Shown: piece after piece, positions 32,591-41,226 of the stretch | Numbering within the stretch: the first letter of the stretch is position 1 | How the letters are laid out: every line of letters starts with the position of its first letter | From: Paractinoplanes ovalisporus | GTDB taxonomy: Bacteria > Actinomycetota > Actinomycetes > Mycobacteriales > Micromonosporaceae | Assembly (NCBI RefSeq): GCF_016834655.1 | Contig: NZ_JAENHP010000013.1 | Location: 62,001-126,000 of the forward strand | Direction of reading: 5' to 3' | DNA length: 64,000 nt | Notes under the pieces: model-generated | The model's input: only the letters and a program-made list of their open reading frames with translations | What the model was told of the DNA's origin: nothing | Database searches by the model: none | Position numbers and translations under genes: made by a program

Positions 32591-33962
32591 ACACGACCGT
32601 CTGCGGTGAGGTGTCCAGCCACGACGGCCCGGGCTCGGGGCGCCGCACCGCATGGCGCAGAACCCGCAGCATCATGGCCGGCCGCATCAGCGCCTCCGGT
32701 GGATCCATCAGGCCGGCCACTCGCATGAAGCCGTCGGTGACGGCCTCGTCCCGGGTCGCCGCGTACTGCAGGCGCGCCATATACGCGTTACCGACCAGCA
32801 CCTTGAGCGTGCGCTCGCCCTCGACGCCGGGGAAGTCGAGGTCACCGCCGGCCGAGATGTCCCACGGGGTGTCCACCGCCTTCGCCATGTCGGTCATGAA
32901 CCGGAGCGGGTCCGGCGCCTCGCCACGACGCAGGTGATCGCGCAGCGTCATGGCCTCGATCGACGCCACGCTCATGCCCTGGCCATAGACCGGGTTGAAG
33001 CTGCAGAACGCGTCGCCGATGACCAGGAAGCGTCCGGGGAACCGCAGGAGTTTCTCGTAACGGCGGCGCACGCTGGCCGGGAAGCGGAACGACACCGGTT
33101 CGTCAAGGGGCTCAGCGTCCTTGATGCCCTCGTAGACGTCCGGCACCGGCAACGACCGCGCGAACTCGAGGAAGCCCTCCGGGTCGGTGGGCGGATAGTC
33201 GCCGAGCAGGCCGGTCAGCGACACGATGCACATGTCCTTGCCGACCTGCCCGAAGAACGCTCCGCGGGGGTGGCCGGGCGAGGCCACCGGGTTGATCGAC
33301 TGGTCGCCGTCGAACATCTCGGGGCGGGTGCGGAAGTGCCGGGTGGTGTAGGCCAGGCCGACCTTGACCTTCTCCTCCTCGGGGCGCTGGTAGCCGAGCT
33401 CGTCGAGCCAGGCCGGGGTGCGCGAGCCGCGGCCGGTGGCGTCGACCACGAGGTCGGCGTCGAGGGACTCGGGCTCCGCACCGTCGGCCCGCGACTGGAT
33501 CCGTACGCCGACAATCTGCTCACGCTCGTCGGTGGCGATCAGCCCGAGGATGTCGTGCTCCTCGAGGAAGGTGACGTTCTCCATCGCGGCCACCCGGTTG
33601 CGTACCTGGTTCTCGAGGACCGGCCGGGGCGCGGTGACGGAGATCAGCCCGGTGCGGGCCGGCTTGATCTTGCGGCCGTTGAAGAACCAGCGCATCTCGC
33701 CCAGGTCGCCGGTCGGCACTCCGGCCGCACGCAGGTCGTCGGTGAAGCCCGGGAACAGCTCTTCGAGGTTGAGATGCCCTCGAGCGTGCAGGCCGTGAGC
33801 GTGCACGGTGTGCGGCGCACCCCGCCGCGGTGTGTCCACGCCGAGCACCCGGTCCCGTTCGACCACGATCACTTCTTCGTACGCCTCGGCGAGCACCCGG
33901 GCGGCGAGGATCCCCGCCATGCTTCCGCCCAGGACGACCGCCCGGTGTCCGACCTGCCTCAT
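32589..33962 (-). CDS. FAD-dependent monooxygenase, paralogue 1 of the enediyne cluster
   Basis: A 457-residue class A flavoprotein. The N-terminal ADP-binding motif is AVVLGGSMAGILAARVLAE, the E-containing strand end is VIVVERDR, the DG-like motif is LVVDATGRGSRTPAWLDEL, and the second FAD motif is FLVIGDAFCSFNPVYGQGMSVASIEA, with an intact GQG. The family hydroxylates or epoxidises hydrophobic substrates. It is about as long as, and clearly similar along its whole length to, the gene at 39755. Position near the other tailoring genes suggests oxygenation of the enediyne product; the exact substrate is unknown. Confidence 0.87.
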   Translation of the reverse strand: MRQVGHRAVVLGGSMAGILAARVLAEAYEEVIVVERDRVLGVDTPRRGAPHTVHAHGLHARGHLNLEELFPGFTDDLRAAGVPTGDLGEMRWFFNGRKIKPARTGLISVTAPRPVLENQVRNRVAAMENVTFLEEHDILGLIATDEREQIVGVRIQSRADGAEPESLDADLVVDATGRGSRTPAWLDELGYQRPEEEKVKVGLAYTTRHFRTRPEMFDGDQSINPVASPGHPRGAFFGQVGKDMCIVSLTGLLGDYPPTDPEGFLEFARSLPVPDVYEGIKDAEPLDEPVSFRFPASVRRRYEKLLRFPGRFLVIGDAFCSFNPVYGQGMSVASIEAMTLRDHLRRGEAPDPLRFMTDMAKAVDTPWDISAGGDLDFPGVEGERTLKVLVGNAYMARLQYAATRDEAVTDGFMRVAGLMDPPEALMRPAMMLRVLRHAVRRPEPGPSWLDTSPQTVV

Positions 33963-34048
33963 CTGGTTCCCCCTGGATCTCGGAAAGTGATCTCAGCCAG
34001 CGTGGCCGACCACTCCGGTCTCCGGCATCTCCGGATGTGCGCTCGCGA

Positions 34049-34828
34049 TCACTTCTCCAGGCGGATGCTCAACCCCTTGCCGCCGAACTCCTTGGCGATG
34101 AACAGCGGCTGGGCCGGGGTGCTGCCGGCCTCGTCGAACTCGTAGCCGATCTCGGCGAAATCGCGCAGCCGGGACACGTCACGCACGCGCTCGGTCAGCA
34201 GCCAGCGCGCGAACATGCCCCGCGCGATCTTGGCGTGCACGACGATGAACTTGGCCTCGCCGGTGCGCGGGTCGACGGAGAGGAACTTGGGCGTGACAAC
34301 CCGGGTCTTGTCGATGTGCGCGGTGACCACGCGGCTGTACTCCTGCGCGGCCAGGTTGACGATCGGCCCGTCCGGGATGAGCTTCGCGACCTCGTCGCCC
34401 CAGAACTTGTAGAGGCTGGCGAACCCGGGCCGGGGCAGCTTGTAACCCATCTCGAGCCGGTAGGGCCGGATGCCGTCGCCGGGCCGGAGCACGCCGTAGA
34501 GCCCGGACAGGATATAGAGCGTCTTCTCGGCGTAGGCACGGTCGGCGGCCGAGAGGTCACCGGCGTGCAGGCCGCTGTAGATGTCGCCCGTGAAGCAGTC
34601 GACCGCGGGCCACTGCTCGCCCTCGGCGCTCCACTCGACCATCTGCTCGGCGGTGCGCCGGGCCACCTCGGACGAGACGGCCATCATCGTGACCATCTCG
34701 TCGAGCGACAGCGAGCGAACCTGCTCGGCCAGCACCTGGGCCTGGCCGAGCAGGTTCGGGGTGGTTCGCGGTGCACCGGCGTTGGCCGGGTGGCGCATCG
34801 TCTTCGAGGAGTGGAGCAGGATGATCAC
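34049..34828 (-). CDS. yaaA: YaaA (UPF0246) family peroxide-stress protein
   Basis: A 259-residue protein: ILLHSSKTMRHP at the start, then DCFTGDIYSGLHAGDLS, YILSGLYGVLRPGDGIRPYRLEMG, LYKFWGDEVA and NLAAQEYSRVV, with the conserved YxLExG-type core. YaaA lowers iron-driven oxidative damage to DNA in E. coli. The GTG start overlaps the stop of the DUF1801 gene (GTGA), so both are one unit. Longer frames upstream are shadows. It lies within the cluster region next to tailoring genes; a protective role against the DNA-damaging product is speculation. Confidence 0.92.
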   Translation of the reverse strand: MIILLHSSKTMRHPANAGAPRTTPNLLGQAQVLAEQVRSLSLDEMVTMMAVSSEVARRTAEQMVEWSAEGEQWPAVDCFTGDIYSGLHAGDLSAADRAYAEKTLYILSGLYGVLRPGDGIRPYRLEMGYKLPRPGFASLYKFWGDEVAKLIPDGPIVNLAAQEYSRVVTAHIDKTRVVTPKFLSVDPRTGEAKFIVVHAKIARGMFARWLLTERVRDVSRLRDFAEIGYEFDEAGSTPAQPLFIAKEFGGKGLSIRLEK

Positions 34829-35208
34829 TTGTTGATCGTCTTGATCAGCTCGGTGACGACGCTGCGCACGAAGGGCTTCTTCTTCTTGGCGTCGGCCAGA
34901 TCGTCGAAGAAGAGCAGGCGCCGGTCGGGGTATTTGCCCTCCAGCCGCTCGTCGTCGATGGTGACCACGTGCGGGTGGTGGAAGACCAGGAACACCTTGG
35001 GCCGCGAGAACAGGTTGAACGTGGTGAGATAGACGCCCTTGTAGGAGAACGAGGGCGCGTTCCACTTGACCTGCTCGGTGATGCCCTTGTTGCCGGCCTT
35101 GATGTGGGCCCGGATCAGCTCGACACCGGGTTTGAACGGGTGGTCGAGGTCGGCCATGAACGCGTCGACCTCCTCGGTTTTGTTGACCGCGTTATCCACC
35201 TTGGCCAT
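34825..35208 (-). CDS. DUF1801 domain protein
   Basis: A 127-residue protein with the family features VDAFMADLDHPFKPGVELIRAHI, QVKWNAPSFSYKG, FNLFSRPKVFLVFHH and DRRLLFFDDLADAKKKK. The fold is that of YdhG/YjhX-type proteins; the molecular role is not known. It overlaps yaaA by four bases. ATG start at 35208. Confidence 0.88.
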   Translation of the reverse strand: MAKVDNAVNKTEEVDAFMADLDHPFKPGVELIRAHIKAGNKGITEQVKWNAPSFSYKGVYLTTFNLFSRPKVFLVFHHPHVVTIDDERLEGKYPDRRLLFFDDLADAKKKKPFVRSVVTELIKTINK

Positions 35209-35285
35209 CAGCGAGCATCCTCCACGATCGGCCGGACCGGACAAGGTCACTATACCGACGGTGCGTGACCGGGTCCGTACTCGGA

Positions 35286-36302
35286 TCAGCCCACGCCGCG
35301 CCGCACGAATCCCTCGAGCGAGGTGACGATCTCGTCGCGGTTGGCCCGGTGCGTGATGCAGTAGCGGGTCGGATACCAGCCGGGCACCGCGTACTCCTCG
35401 GCGAGTTTGAGCGGGGCACAGCCGCCCGGCTCGGCGCCGGAGACGACCCGGTCGAAGTAGTCCTTGGTGACCATCGGCTCCCAGAAGGTGAGCCGGCCGT
35501 AGTGCGAGCCGTACATGAACGTCCGGGTGAACGGGGCCCCGTTGGCCTCCGGACCGGTCAGGTCCATCAGGTGGTTGCCCATGCCCGGCTCGACCGCGCC
35601 GAAGTCGCTGTAGTCCTTCGGGGTCTGGGCGGGCGGCAGGGGCAGCTTGCCGACCTCCCACACGTCACAGTCGACCAGCATGCCGCACTTACCCGGCTTG
35701 ATCTCGAGGCGTTCCTCGTTCGGGGTGATGTAGAAATGCACGTCGAAGTGGGGGCGGTCATAGATACCGGGTGGCATGTGCCCCATCGGGTTCCAGTTGA
35801 GCAGGGCGTACTTGAACGGGGTGTCGGCGGTGGCGAGGAACTCGTCGCTGAGCGGGAGCTCGGACTCGTACCCGCCGGTGCACTCGGTGTGCGGGTCGTT
35901 CGTTCCGTTGCCGTCGACGTCGAAGCACCAGCGGCCCTCGTTCACCGGATGGGTCGGCAGCCCGCGCAGGGCCGCCTCGGTCATCACGACGCCGATGCTC
36001 TCGGGGACGCTGCCGTCCGACTGGGTGAAGGCGTAGGCCCGGCCCTCACCGACCTTCTTCGATCCACCGTAGGAGGCGCACCGGCCGGGGTAGGACCGGG
36101 TGCGTTTGATCAGGTCGTCCACTGTCGACTGGGCGACCTTGAGGGTGAACTCCCCACGGGAGCTGTCGGCGACGGCGACGCAGACCGGGACTCGGGGGTT
36201 CCTGGTCGCGGCCACCACGTGCGGGGTGACCGGAACGAGGATCAGCAGGGCGAGCGCACCGGCGACGACGGCGCCGACGCGAACGACTGAACGGCGAGGC
36301 AC
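35286..36302 (-). CDS. exported protein resembling DUF5602 family, within the enediyne cluster
   Basis: A 338-residue protein with an N-terminal hydrophobic segment (VVRVGAVVAGALALLILVPV), so exported or anchored. The section MGHMPPGIYDRPHFDVHFYI matches DUF5602/TTHB210-type proteins in pattern and has several His and Asp residues that could bind metal. The Cys residues (CVAVAD, CASYGG, WCFDVDG, TECTGG, CGMLVDCDVW, GGCAP) may form disulfides. I chose GTG 36302 because AGAGGAAT lies upstream. It lies after the MFS gene. Function unknown. Confidence 0.75.
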   Translation of the reverse strand: MPRRSVVRVGAVVAGALALLILVPVTPHVVAATRNPRVPVCVAVADSSRGEFTLKVAQSTVDDLIKRTRSYPGRCASYGGSKKVGEGRAYAFTQSDGSVPESIGVVMTEAALRGLPTHPVNEGRWCFDVDGNGTNDPHTECTGGYESELPLSDEFLATADTPFKYALLNWNPMGHMPPGIYDRPHFDVHFYITPNEERLEIKPGKCGMLVDCDVWEVGKLPLPPAQTPKDYSDFGAVEPGMGNHLMDLTGPEANGAPFTRTFMYGSHYGRLTFWEPMVTKDYFDRVVSGAEPGGCAPLKLAEEYAVPGWYPTRYCITHRANRDEIVTSLEGFVRRGVG

Positions 36303-36322
36303 AGGGATTCCTCTCGGGGGTG

Positions 36323-36354
36323 GGCGGCCGTGCGCCCGGGGACGCACGGCCGCC
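36323..36354 (-). terminator. hairpin after the MFS transporter gene
   Basis: A perfect 12-bp stem (GGCGGCCGTGCG / CGCACGGCCGCC) with an 8-base loop lies between the MFS stop and the next minus-strand start. It may end or attenuate transcription; no T-run. Confidence 0.6.
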
Positions 36355-36359
36355 TGGGG

Positions 36360-37967
36360 TCAGACCGGATCCCGTACGGGAGCGGGGGTGGCCGGTTCCT
36401 CGGCCGCCGGCGGCATGTCGCCGTGCGGCATGCCGGGCGGGCCGGTCAGCGGCTGCACCCGGCGCAGGCCGATCGCGAGCATCGCGGCCAGCACCAGGAA
36501 GACCAGCGTGGTGAGGAAGGTGACGCCGTGCAGGGCGGAGGTGAACGCGTCCTGGGCGGCGTCGAGCAGCTGACCGCCGACCGGGCCGGGCAGGGTGCCG
36601 GCGATCGCCGACGCCGCGGCGATGCTCTCCCCGGCCGGGGCGGCCACCTCCGGCGGCAGACCGTCGGGGAGCGTGATGGAGTTGCCGTACACCGCGCTCG
36701 CCGCACTGCCGAGCAGGGCGACGCCGAGCGCGACACCGAGTTCGCCACCGGTCGACGAGAGCGATCCGGCCGCACCCGCCTTCTCCGGCGGGGTGTTGGT
36801 CATCATGACGGCGTTGGCCAGGGTGCCGACCGGGCTGGCGCCCAGATACATGACCACCAGGCCGATGATCAGGGTGGTCAGGCCGCCGGCCAGGCTGACC
36901 CGGGTCATGATCAGGGTGCCGACCGAGGCGATCACCAGACCGCCGGAGAGCACCCAGCCCGGTTTGATCTTGCGGGCCAGGAGCGGGCCGACGTTGCCAC
37001 CGATGATCATGGCGAACGACGGGATCAGCATCCAGACGGCCACCCGGACCGGAGTCATACCCTCGACCAGCTGCATGTAGAGGGTGGTGACCAGGCCGAT
37101 GCCGCCCATGATGAAGCCGAAGCCCAGGCCGAGCAGGATCGTCGAACCGACCGCGGGGATCCGGAACAGGCCCAGGTCGACCATCGGCACGGCCAGGGTC
37201 CGCTGACGCTGCACGAACAGGACCGCGAAGGCGACGCCGATCACCATCAGCGCGACCGGGGTGGCCGCCCAGCCCGCGCGGGCGACCTCCTTGAGGCCGT
37301 AGACGAACGGCAGGAGCGCGGCCAGCGAGATCAGCGCGCTGACCACGTCGAGCCGGCCCGCCTCGGGGTTGGCCGTCTCGGGCAGCAGCTTCGGCCCGAG
37401 CACCAGGAGCAGCAGCATGACCGGGATGCCGATCAGGAAGATCGAGCCCCACCAGAACCAGCCGAGCAGCAGGCCGCCGACCACCGGGCCGAGGATGACG
37501 CCGAGCATGATCGAGGTGCCCCAGACGCCCATCGCGACACCCATCTGCGCCGGGTTCGGGAACATCCGGCTGATCAGGGCGAGCACGCTCGGCATCACGG
37601 TCGCGGCGGCGATGCCGAGCAGGCCCCGGGCGCCCAGCAGCACCCAGGTGGAGCCCGCGTAGGCGGCCACGGCCGAGGCCACGATGAACACGGCGGCGCC
37701 GGTGAGCAGCACCTTCTTGTGACCGATGCGGTCACCCAGGGTGCCCATCAGGACGATGAAACCGGCCAGCATGAAGCCGTAGATGTCGGCCGACCAGAGC
37801 TGCGCGTTGACGCCCATGTCCAGATCAGCGGCGATCCGGGGCAGGGCCAGAATGAGCACGCTGACGTCCACGGTGGTCAGCAGCGTGGGAAAGCAGAGCA
37901 CGGCGAGCGCGATCCATTCGCGACGGCCGGCCATCGGCAGGGCGGGCGCCCCGGATTCTGTGGTCAC
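36360..37967 (-). CDS. MFS efflux transporter, DHA2 (EmrB/QacA) type
   Basis: A 535-residue 14-segment drug/H+ antiporter. Family marks: LTTVDVSVLILALPRIAADL in TM1 (with Asp), LGDRIGHKKVLLTGA in the loop 2-3 motif A, and GTSIMLGVILGPVVGGLLLG for motif C. Similar exporters occur in enediyne clusters (SgcB in C-1027), where they are thought to export the product and give self-resistance. GTG 37967 has GAGGGG nine bases upstream; the rest of the longer frame is a shadow of the epoxide hydrolase. It follows the epoxide hydrolase by 55 bases. Confidence 0.93.
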   Translation of the reverse strand: MTTESGAPALPMAGRREWIALAVLCFPTLLTTVDVSVLILALPRIAADLDMGVNAQLWSADIYGFMLAGFIVLMGTLGDRIGHKKVLLTGAAVFIVASAVAAYAGSTWVLLGARGLLGIAAATVMPSVLALISRMFPNPAQMGVAMGVWGTSIMLGVILGPVVGGLLLGWFWWGSIFLIGIPVMLLLLVLGPKLLPETANPEAGRLDVVSALISLAALLPFVYGLKEVARAGWAATPVALMVIGVAFAVLFVQRQRTLAVPMVDLGLFRIPAVGSTILLGLGFGFIMGGIGLVTTLYMQLVEGMTPVRVAVWMLIPSFAMIIGGNVGPLLARKIKPGWVLSGGLVIASVGTLIMTRVSLAGGLTTLIIGLVVMYLGASPVGTLANAVMMTNTPPEKAGAAGSLSSTGGELGVALGVALLGSAASAVYGNSITLPDGLPPEVAAPAGESIAAASAIAGTLPGPVGGQLLDAAQDAFTSALHGVTFLTTLVFLVLAAMLAIGLRRVQPLTGPPGMPHGDMPPAAEEPATPAPVRDPV

Positions 37968-38022
37968 GTTTCTCAACCCCTCTCTATGGGTCACCTGTTG
38001 AGACGACCACCGATCTGGGAAC

Positions 38023-39213
38023 TCATCGGTCGGATGCGGAGCGCACCGTACGGAAGAAGGCGCGGACGTCGTCGATGAACAGGTCGGGGACGTCCAGGGC
38101 GGGGAAATGACCGCCGCGGTCGAACTCGGTCCAGTGCGTGATGGTGGAGAAGTCCCGGTCGGCGAAGGCCCGGACCGGGTTGAAACAGTCGAACGGGAAC
38201 ACCGCGACGCCGAGCGGCACCTCGAGCGCATCCTCCCGGTAGCCGTCGAGCATGTCGCCGTCGGCGTTGCCGGTGATCGCCTGCTGGGCCTGGGTGATCT
38301 CGTAGTACATCTGCGCCGACGACCCGGCCGTCTGGGTCAGCCAATAGATCATCACGGTGGTGAGGATGCGGTCGCGGTGGATCAGCTGGTCCGGGGTCTC
38401 GGCGCCGGTCCACTCCCGGAAGCGCTCGAGGATCCAGGCCAGGTGCCCGGCCGGTGAGTCGTTCAGCGCGTACGCCACGGTCTGCGGCCGTGACGAGTAG
38501 AGCTTGCGGTAACCGGAGCCGTCGGCGTCGAACCGGGCCAGGCCGGCCAGCCGCTCCTGGTCGCCGGCGGCGAGCGCGGCCATCTCGGCCGGGTCACCCG
38601 ACGGGAACACGGTCAGCATGTTGCAGTGCACGCCCACCACCTGCTTGGGCTCGAGACGGCCGACGGCGAGCGAGATCGGTGAACCGAAGTCACCGCCCTG
38701 CACGCCGTACCGGTCGTAGCCGAGACGGCGCATCAGCTCGGCCCACGCCGCCGCGACACGGCCGATGTGCCAGCCCGGCTCGGTCAGCGGCCCCGAGAAG
38801 CCGAACCCCGGAATGGACGGGATGACCAGGTGGAACGCGTCCTCGGCGCGGCCGCCGTAGGCCACCGGGTCGGTGAGCGGGCCGATCACGTCGAGATATT
38901 CGGCGACCGAACCGGGCCACCCGTGCGTCAGGACCAGCGGCAGCGCACCGGGCTCGGGCGACCGGACGTGCAGGAAGTGGACGTTCTGGCCGTCGATGGT
39001 GGTGGTGAACTGCGGGTACCGGTTCAGTTCGGCCTCCGCCTGGCGCCAGTCGTAGCTGGTCAGCCAGTGCGTCACGAGTTCCCGCAGATAGTCCTGCGGT
39101 ACGCCGCGCGACCATCCGACGCCCGGCAGGTCCGGGGCGTACCGGGTCTGCGCCAGCCGCCGGCGCAGATCGTCGAGCTCCGACTGCCGGACGTTGATCT
39201 CAAACGGTTGCAT
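38023..39213 (-). CDS. SgcF-type epoxide hydrolase (EHN domain, alpha/beta hydrolase)
   Basis: A 396-residue enzyme. The N-terminal EHN cap (FEINVRQSELDDLRRRLAQTRY) precedes the alpha/beta core with oxyanion loop THGWPGSVAEY, nucleophile Asp175 in VQGGDFGSPISL and the catalytic His369 in FDRGGHFPAL. In nine-membered enediyne pathways (SgcF in C-1027, NcsF in neocarzinostatin) such enzymes open an epoxide of the enediyne core to a vicinal diol. The same role is likely here, but xenobiotic epoxide hydrolases also have this architecture. ATG 39213 has GGAG four bases upstream. It is divergent from the ArsR gene. Confidence 0.9.
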   Translation of the reverse strand: MQPFEINVRQSELDDLRRRLAQTRYAPDLPGVGWSRGVPQDYLRELVTHWLTSYDWRQAEAELNRYPQFTTTIDGQNVHFLHVRSPEPGALPLVLTHGWPGSVAEYLDVIGPLTDPVAYGGRAEDAFHLVIPSIPGFGFSGPLTEPGWHIGRVAAAWAELMRRLGYDRYGVQGGDFGSPISLAVGRLEPKQVVGVHCNMLTVFPSGDPAEMAALAAGDQERLAGLARFDADGSGYRKLYSSRPQTVAYALNDSPAGHLAWILERFREWTGAETPDQLIHRDRILTTVMIYWLTQTAGSSAQMYYEITQAQQAITGNADGDMLDGYREDALEVPLGVAVFPFDCFNPVRAFADRDFSTITHWTEFDRGGHFPALDVPDLFIDDVRAFFRTVRSASDR

Positions 39214-39407
39214 GGTGCTCCGTCCTCGATGTGAGCAAGTTTGTTGACTTCGCCCAAGACCGTGGCATCGCCCCCGGACCGGCTGCACCTTCACGAATGC
39301 GGCAGCCCGGCGGCACCCCTCGCACAGCTGGAGATGCACGCCGGGCGGGCGGGCCCGCAGCCTGGGATCGACGCGACCGCGTGGTCCGGACAGGAGAGAC
39401 CGCCACC

Positions 39408-39710
39408 GTGGCTAACGACGCCCTCGACCGCATCTTCGGCGCGCTGGCCGATCCGACCCGCCGCGCCATCCTGCTGCGGCTGAGGTCCGGCGACGCCGGG
39501 CTGACCGAGCTCGCCCGGTCCTTCTCGATCAGCCTGCCCGCTGTGGGGCGGCACCTGAACGTGCTCGAGGCGGCCGGGCTGATCAGCCGGGCCCGGATCG
39601 CCCAGCGCCGGCCCTGCCGGCTGGAGGACGGCGCGCTGGTTGTCGCCGGCGACTGGCTGGACGAGCTGCGCGGCGCAGTTCAGAAGATGCCCGCCCGATC
39701 GGGCGACTGA
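39408..39710 (+). CDS. ArsR-family winged-helix regulator
   Basis: A 100-residue HTH protein: ALDRIFGALADPTRRAILLRL, then ELARSFSISLPAVGRHLNVLEAAGLISR. The metal-binding ELCVCD motif of ArsR/SmtB is absent, so it is not likely to be a metal sensor. GTG start with GGAGAG nine bases upstream. It lies between the divergent epoxide hydrolase gene and the FAD monooxygenase gene 44 bases downstream and could regulate both. Confidence 0.87.
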   Translation: MANDALDRIFGALADPTRRAILLRLRSGDAGLTELARSFSISLPAVGRHLNVLEAAGLISRARIAQRRPCRLEDGALVVAGDWLDELRGAVQKMPARSGD

Positions 39711-39754
39711 AAACCTTCACGAGATCGTCCGTCATCAACAGGGAGTCGATCGTC

Positions 39755-41116
39755 ATGCCTGAGAAAGTCGGAGCCCGCGCCGTCGTGCTGGGCGGCAGCG
39801 TCACCGGGCTCTATGCCGCCAGCCCACTGTCCGAGCACTACGACGAAGTGGTCATCGTGGACCGCGACGAGATCGTCGGTGTCGACGGGCCGCGCCGCGG
39901 GGCCCCGCAGGCCCGGCACATCAACGGGTTGCTGGTCAAGGGCGCCCGGGTCATGGAGGAGTTGTTCCCCGAGATCATCGCCGAGATGATCCGGGACGGC
40001 TGCCCGCAGACCGACATGACCGGCACCGTGCGCTGGTACATGAACGGCAAGCGGCTCAAGCAGACCCGGGCCGGGATGACCAACATCGGCGCCCGCCGGC
40101 CCATCCTCGAGGCGCACATCCGCCGCCGCGTCGAAGCGCTCGGCAACGTCGTCTTCAAGCAGCGGTACGACCTGACCGGGCTGGTCTTCAGCGCCGACCG
40201 CAGCCGGGTCACCGGTGTCAAGGTACAGCGCAACGACGGCAAGGGCGTGGAGGAGATCCTCGACGCGGACCTGGTGATCGACGCGACCGGCCGCGGTTCC
40301 CGCACACCGGTCTGGCTGGAGGACAACGGCTACCCCCGGGTCGCCGAGGAGGGCTCGAAGATCGGGCTCGGTTACGTCACCCGGCACTACCGGCTGCGCA
40401 CCGACCCGTTCGGCAACGACCACTCGATCGTCACCGTCGCCAACCCGGGGCTCCCCCGCGGCGCCATCTTCACCAAGACCGACGCCGGCCTGGTCGAACT
40501 GACCGCGTACGGGCTCCTCGGCGACCACCCGCCGACCGACCCGGAGGGCTACAACGCGTTCCTCAAGACGCTGGCCGCCCCCGAGATCCACGAGGCGGTG
40601 GTGGAGGCCGAGCCGATCAACGACCCGGTGCTGTTCCGCTTCCCGACCACGCTGCGCCGCCGCTACGACCGGATGGAGCGGATGCCCGAGGGGCTGCTCG
40701 TGATGGGTGACGCGGTCTGCACGCCCAACCCCGTCTTCGCGCAGGCCCAGAGCCTGGCCGCGCTGCAGGCCCTGGCCCTGCGCGACGAGCTGCGCAAGGG
40801 CGAGGCGCCCGACGCGCTGGCGTTCACCCGGATCGCCGGAAAGATCGTCGACCCGGCCTGGGAGATGACCGAGGGCATCAACCTGAGCTTCCCGGGTGTC
40901 GAGGGCAAGCGCACCGCGGCGTGGAAGGCGATGCAGGCCTACATGGCCCGGCTCCAGTTCGCCGCCACCCGGGACCCGAAGGTGACCGAGGCCTTCATGC
41001 GGGTCGCCGGCCTGGTCGACCCGCTGCCCGCGCTGATGGCCCCGGCGCTGGCGCTGCGCGTGCTGCGGCACTCGCTGCCGCCGATGCGCCTGCCGGCGGC
41101 CATCGCCGGTCGCTGA
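39755..41116 (+). CDS. FAD-dependent monooxygenase, paralogue 2 of the enediyne cluster
   Basis: A 453-residue flavoprotein similar along its whole length to the one at 32589. Rossmann motif AVVLGGSVTGLYAASPL, then VVIVDRDE, and DLVIDATGRGSRTPVWLED. The second FAD motif reads MGDAVCTPNPVFAQAQSLAALQA, where the usual GQG is AQA. The first glycine pattern is also altered (SVTG in place of SMAG). FAD binding is still probable, but the altered loop near the flavin ribityl suggests changed activity. The gene follows the ArsR gene by 44 bases and ends with a terminator. Confidence 0.86.
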   Translation: MPEKVGARAVVLGGSVTGLYAASPLSEHYDEVVIVDRDEIVGVDGPRRGAPQARHINGLLVKGARVMEELFPEIIAEMIRDGCPQTDMTGTVRWYMNGKRLKQTRAGMTNIGARRPILEAHIRRRVEALGNVVFKQRYDLTGLVFSADRSRVTGVKVQRNDGKGVEEILDADLVIDATGRGSRTPVWLEDNGYPRVAEEGSKIGLGYVTRHYRLRTDPFGNDHSIVTVANPGLPRGAIFTKTDAGLVELTAYGLLGDHPPTDPEGYNAFLKTLAAPEIHEAVVEAEPINDPVLFRFPTTLRRRYDRMERMPEGLLVMGDAVCTPNPVFAQAQSLAALQALALRDELRKGEAPDALAFTRIAGKIVDPAWEMTEGINLSFPGVEGKRTAAWKAMQAYMARLQFAATRDPKVTEAFMRVAGLVDPLPALMAPALALRVLRHSLPPMRLPAAIAGR

Positions 41117-41133
41117 CCTCGCTCCACCCCTCC

Positions 41134-41182
41134 GGCCGCCCCGGGCCCGTCGCCGATACGTCGCCCGGGGCGGCCCTTTCTG
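41134..41182 (+). terminator. terminator after FAD monooxygenase 2
   Basis: A perfect 13-bp stem (GGCCGCCCCGGGC at 41134-41146, GCCCGGGGCGGCC at 41163-41175) followed by CTTTCT. Confidence 0.8.
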
Positions 41183-41226
41183 TCTCCCGCCCGATGCGGG
41201 CGGGCCGATCCGAGAGGCAAGGAATC

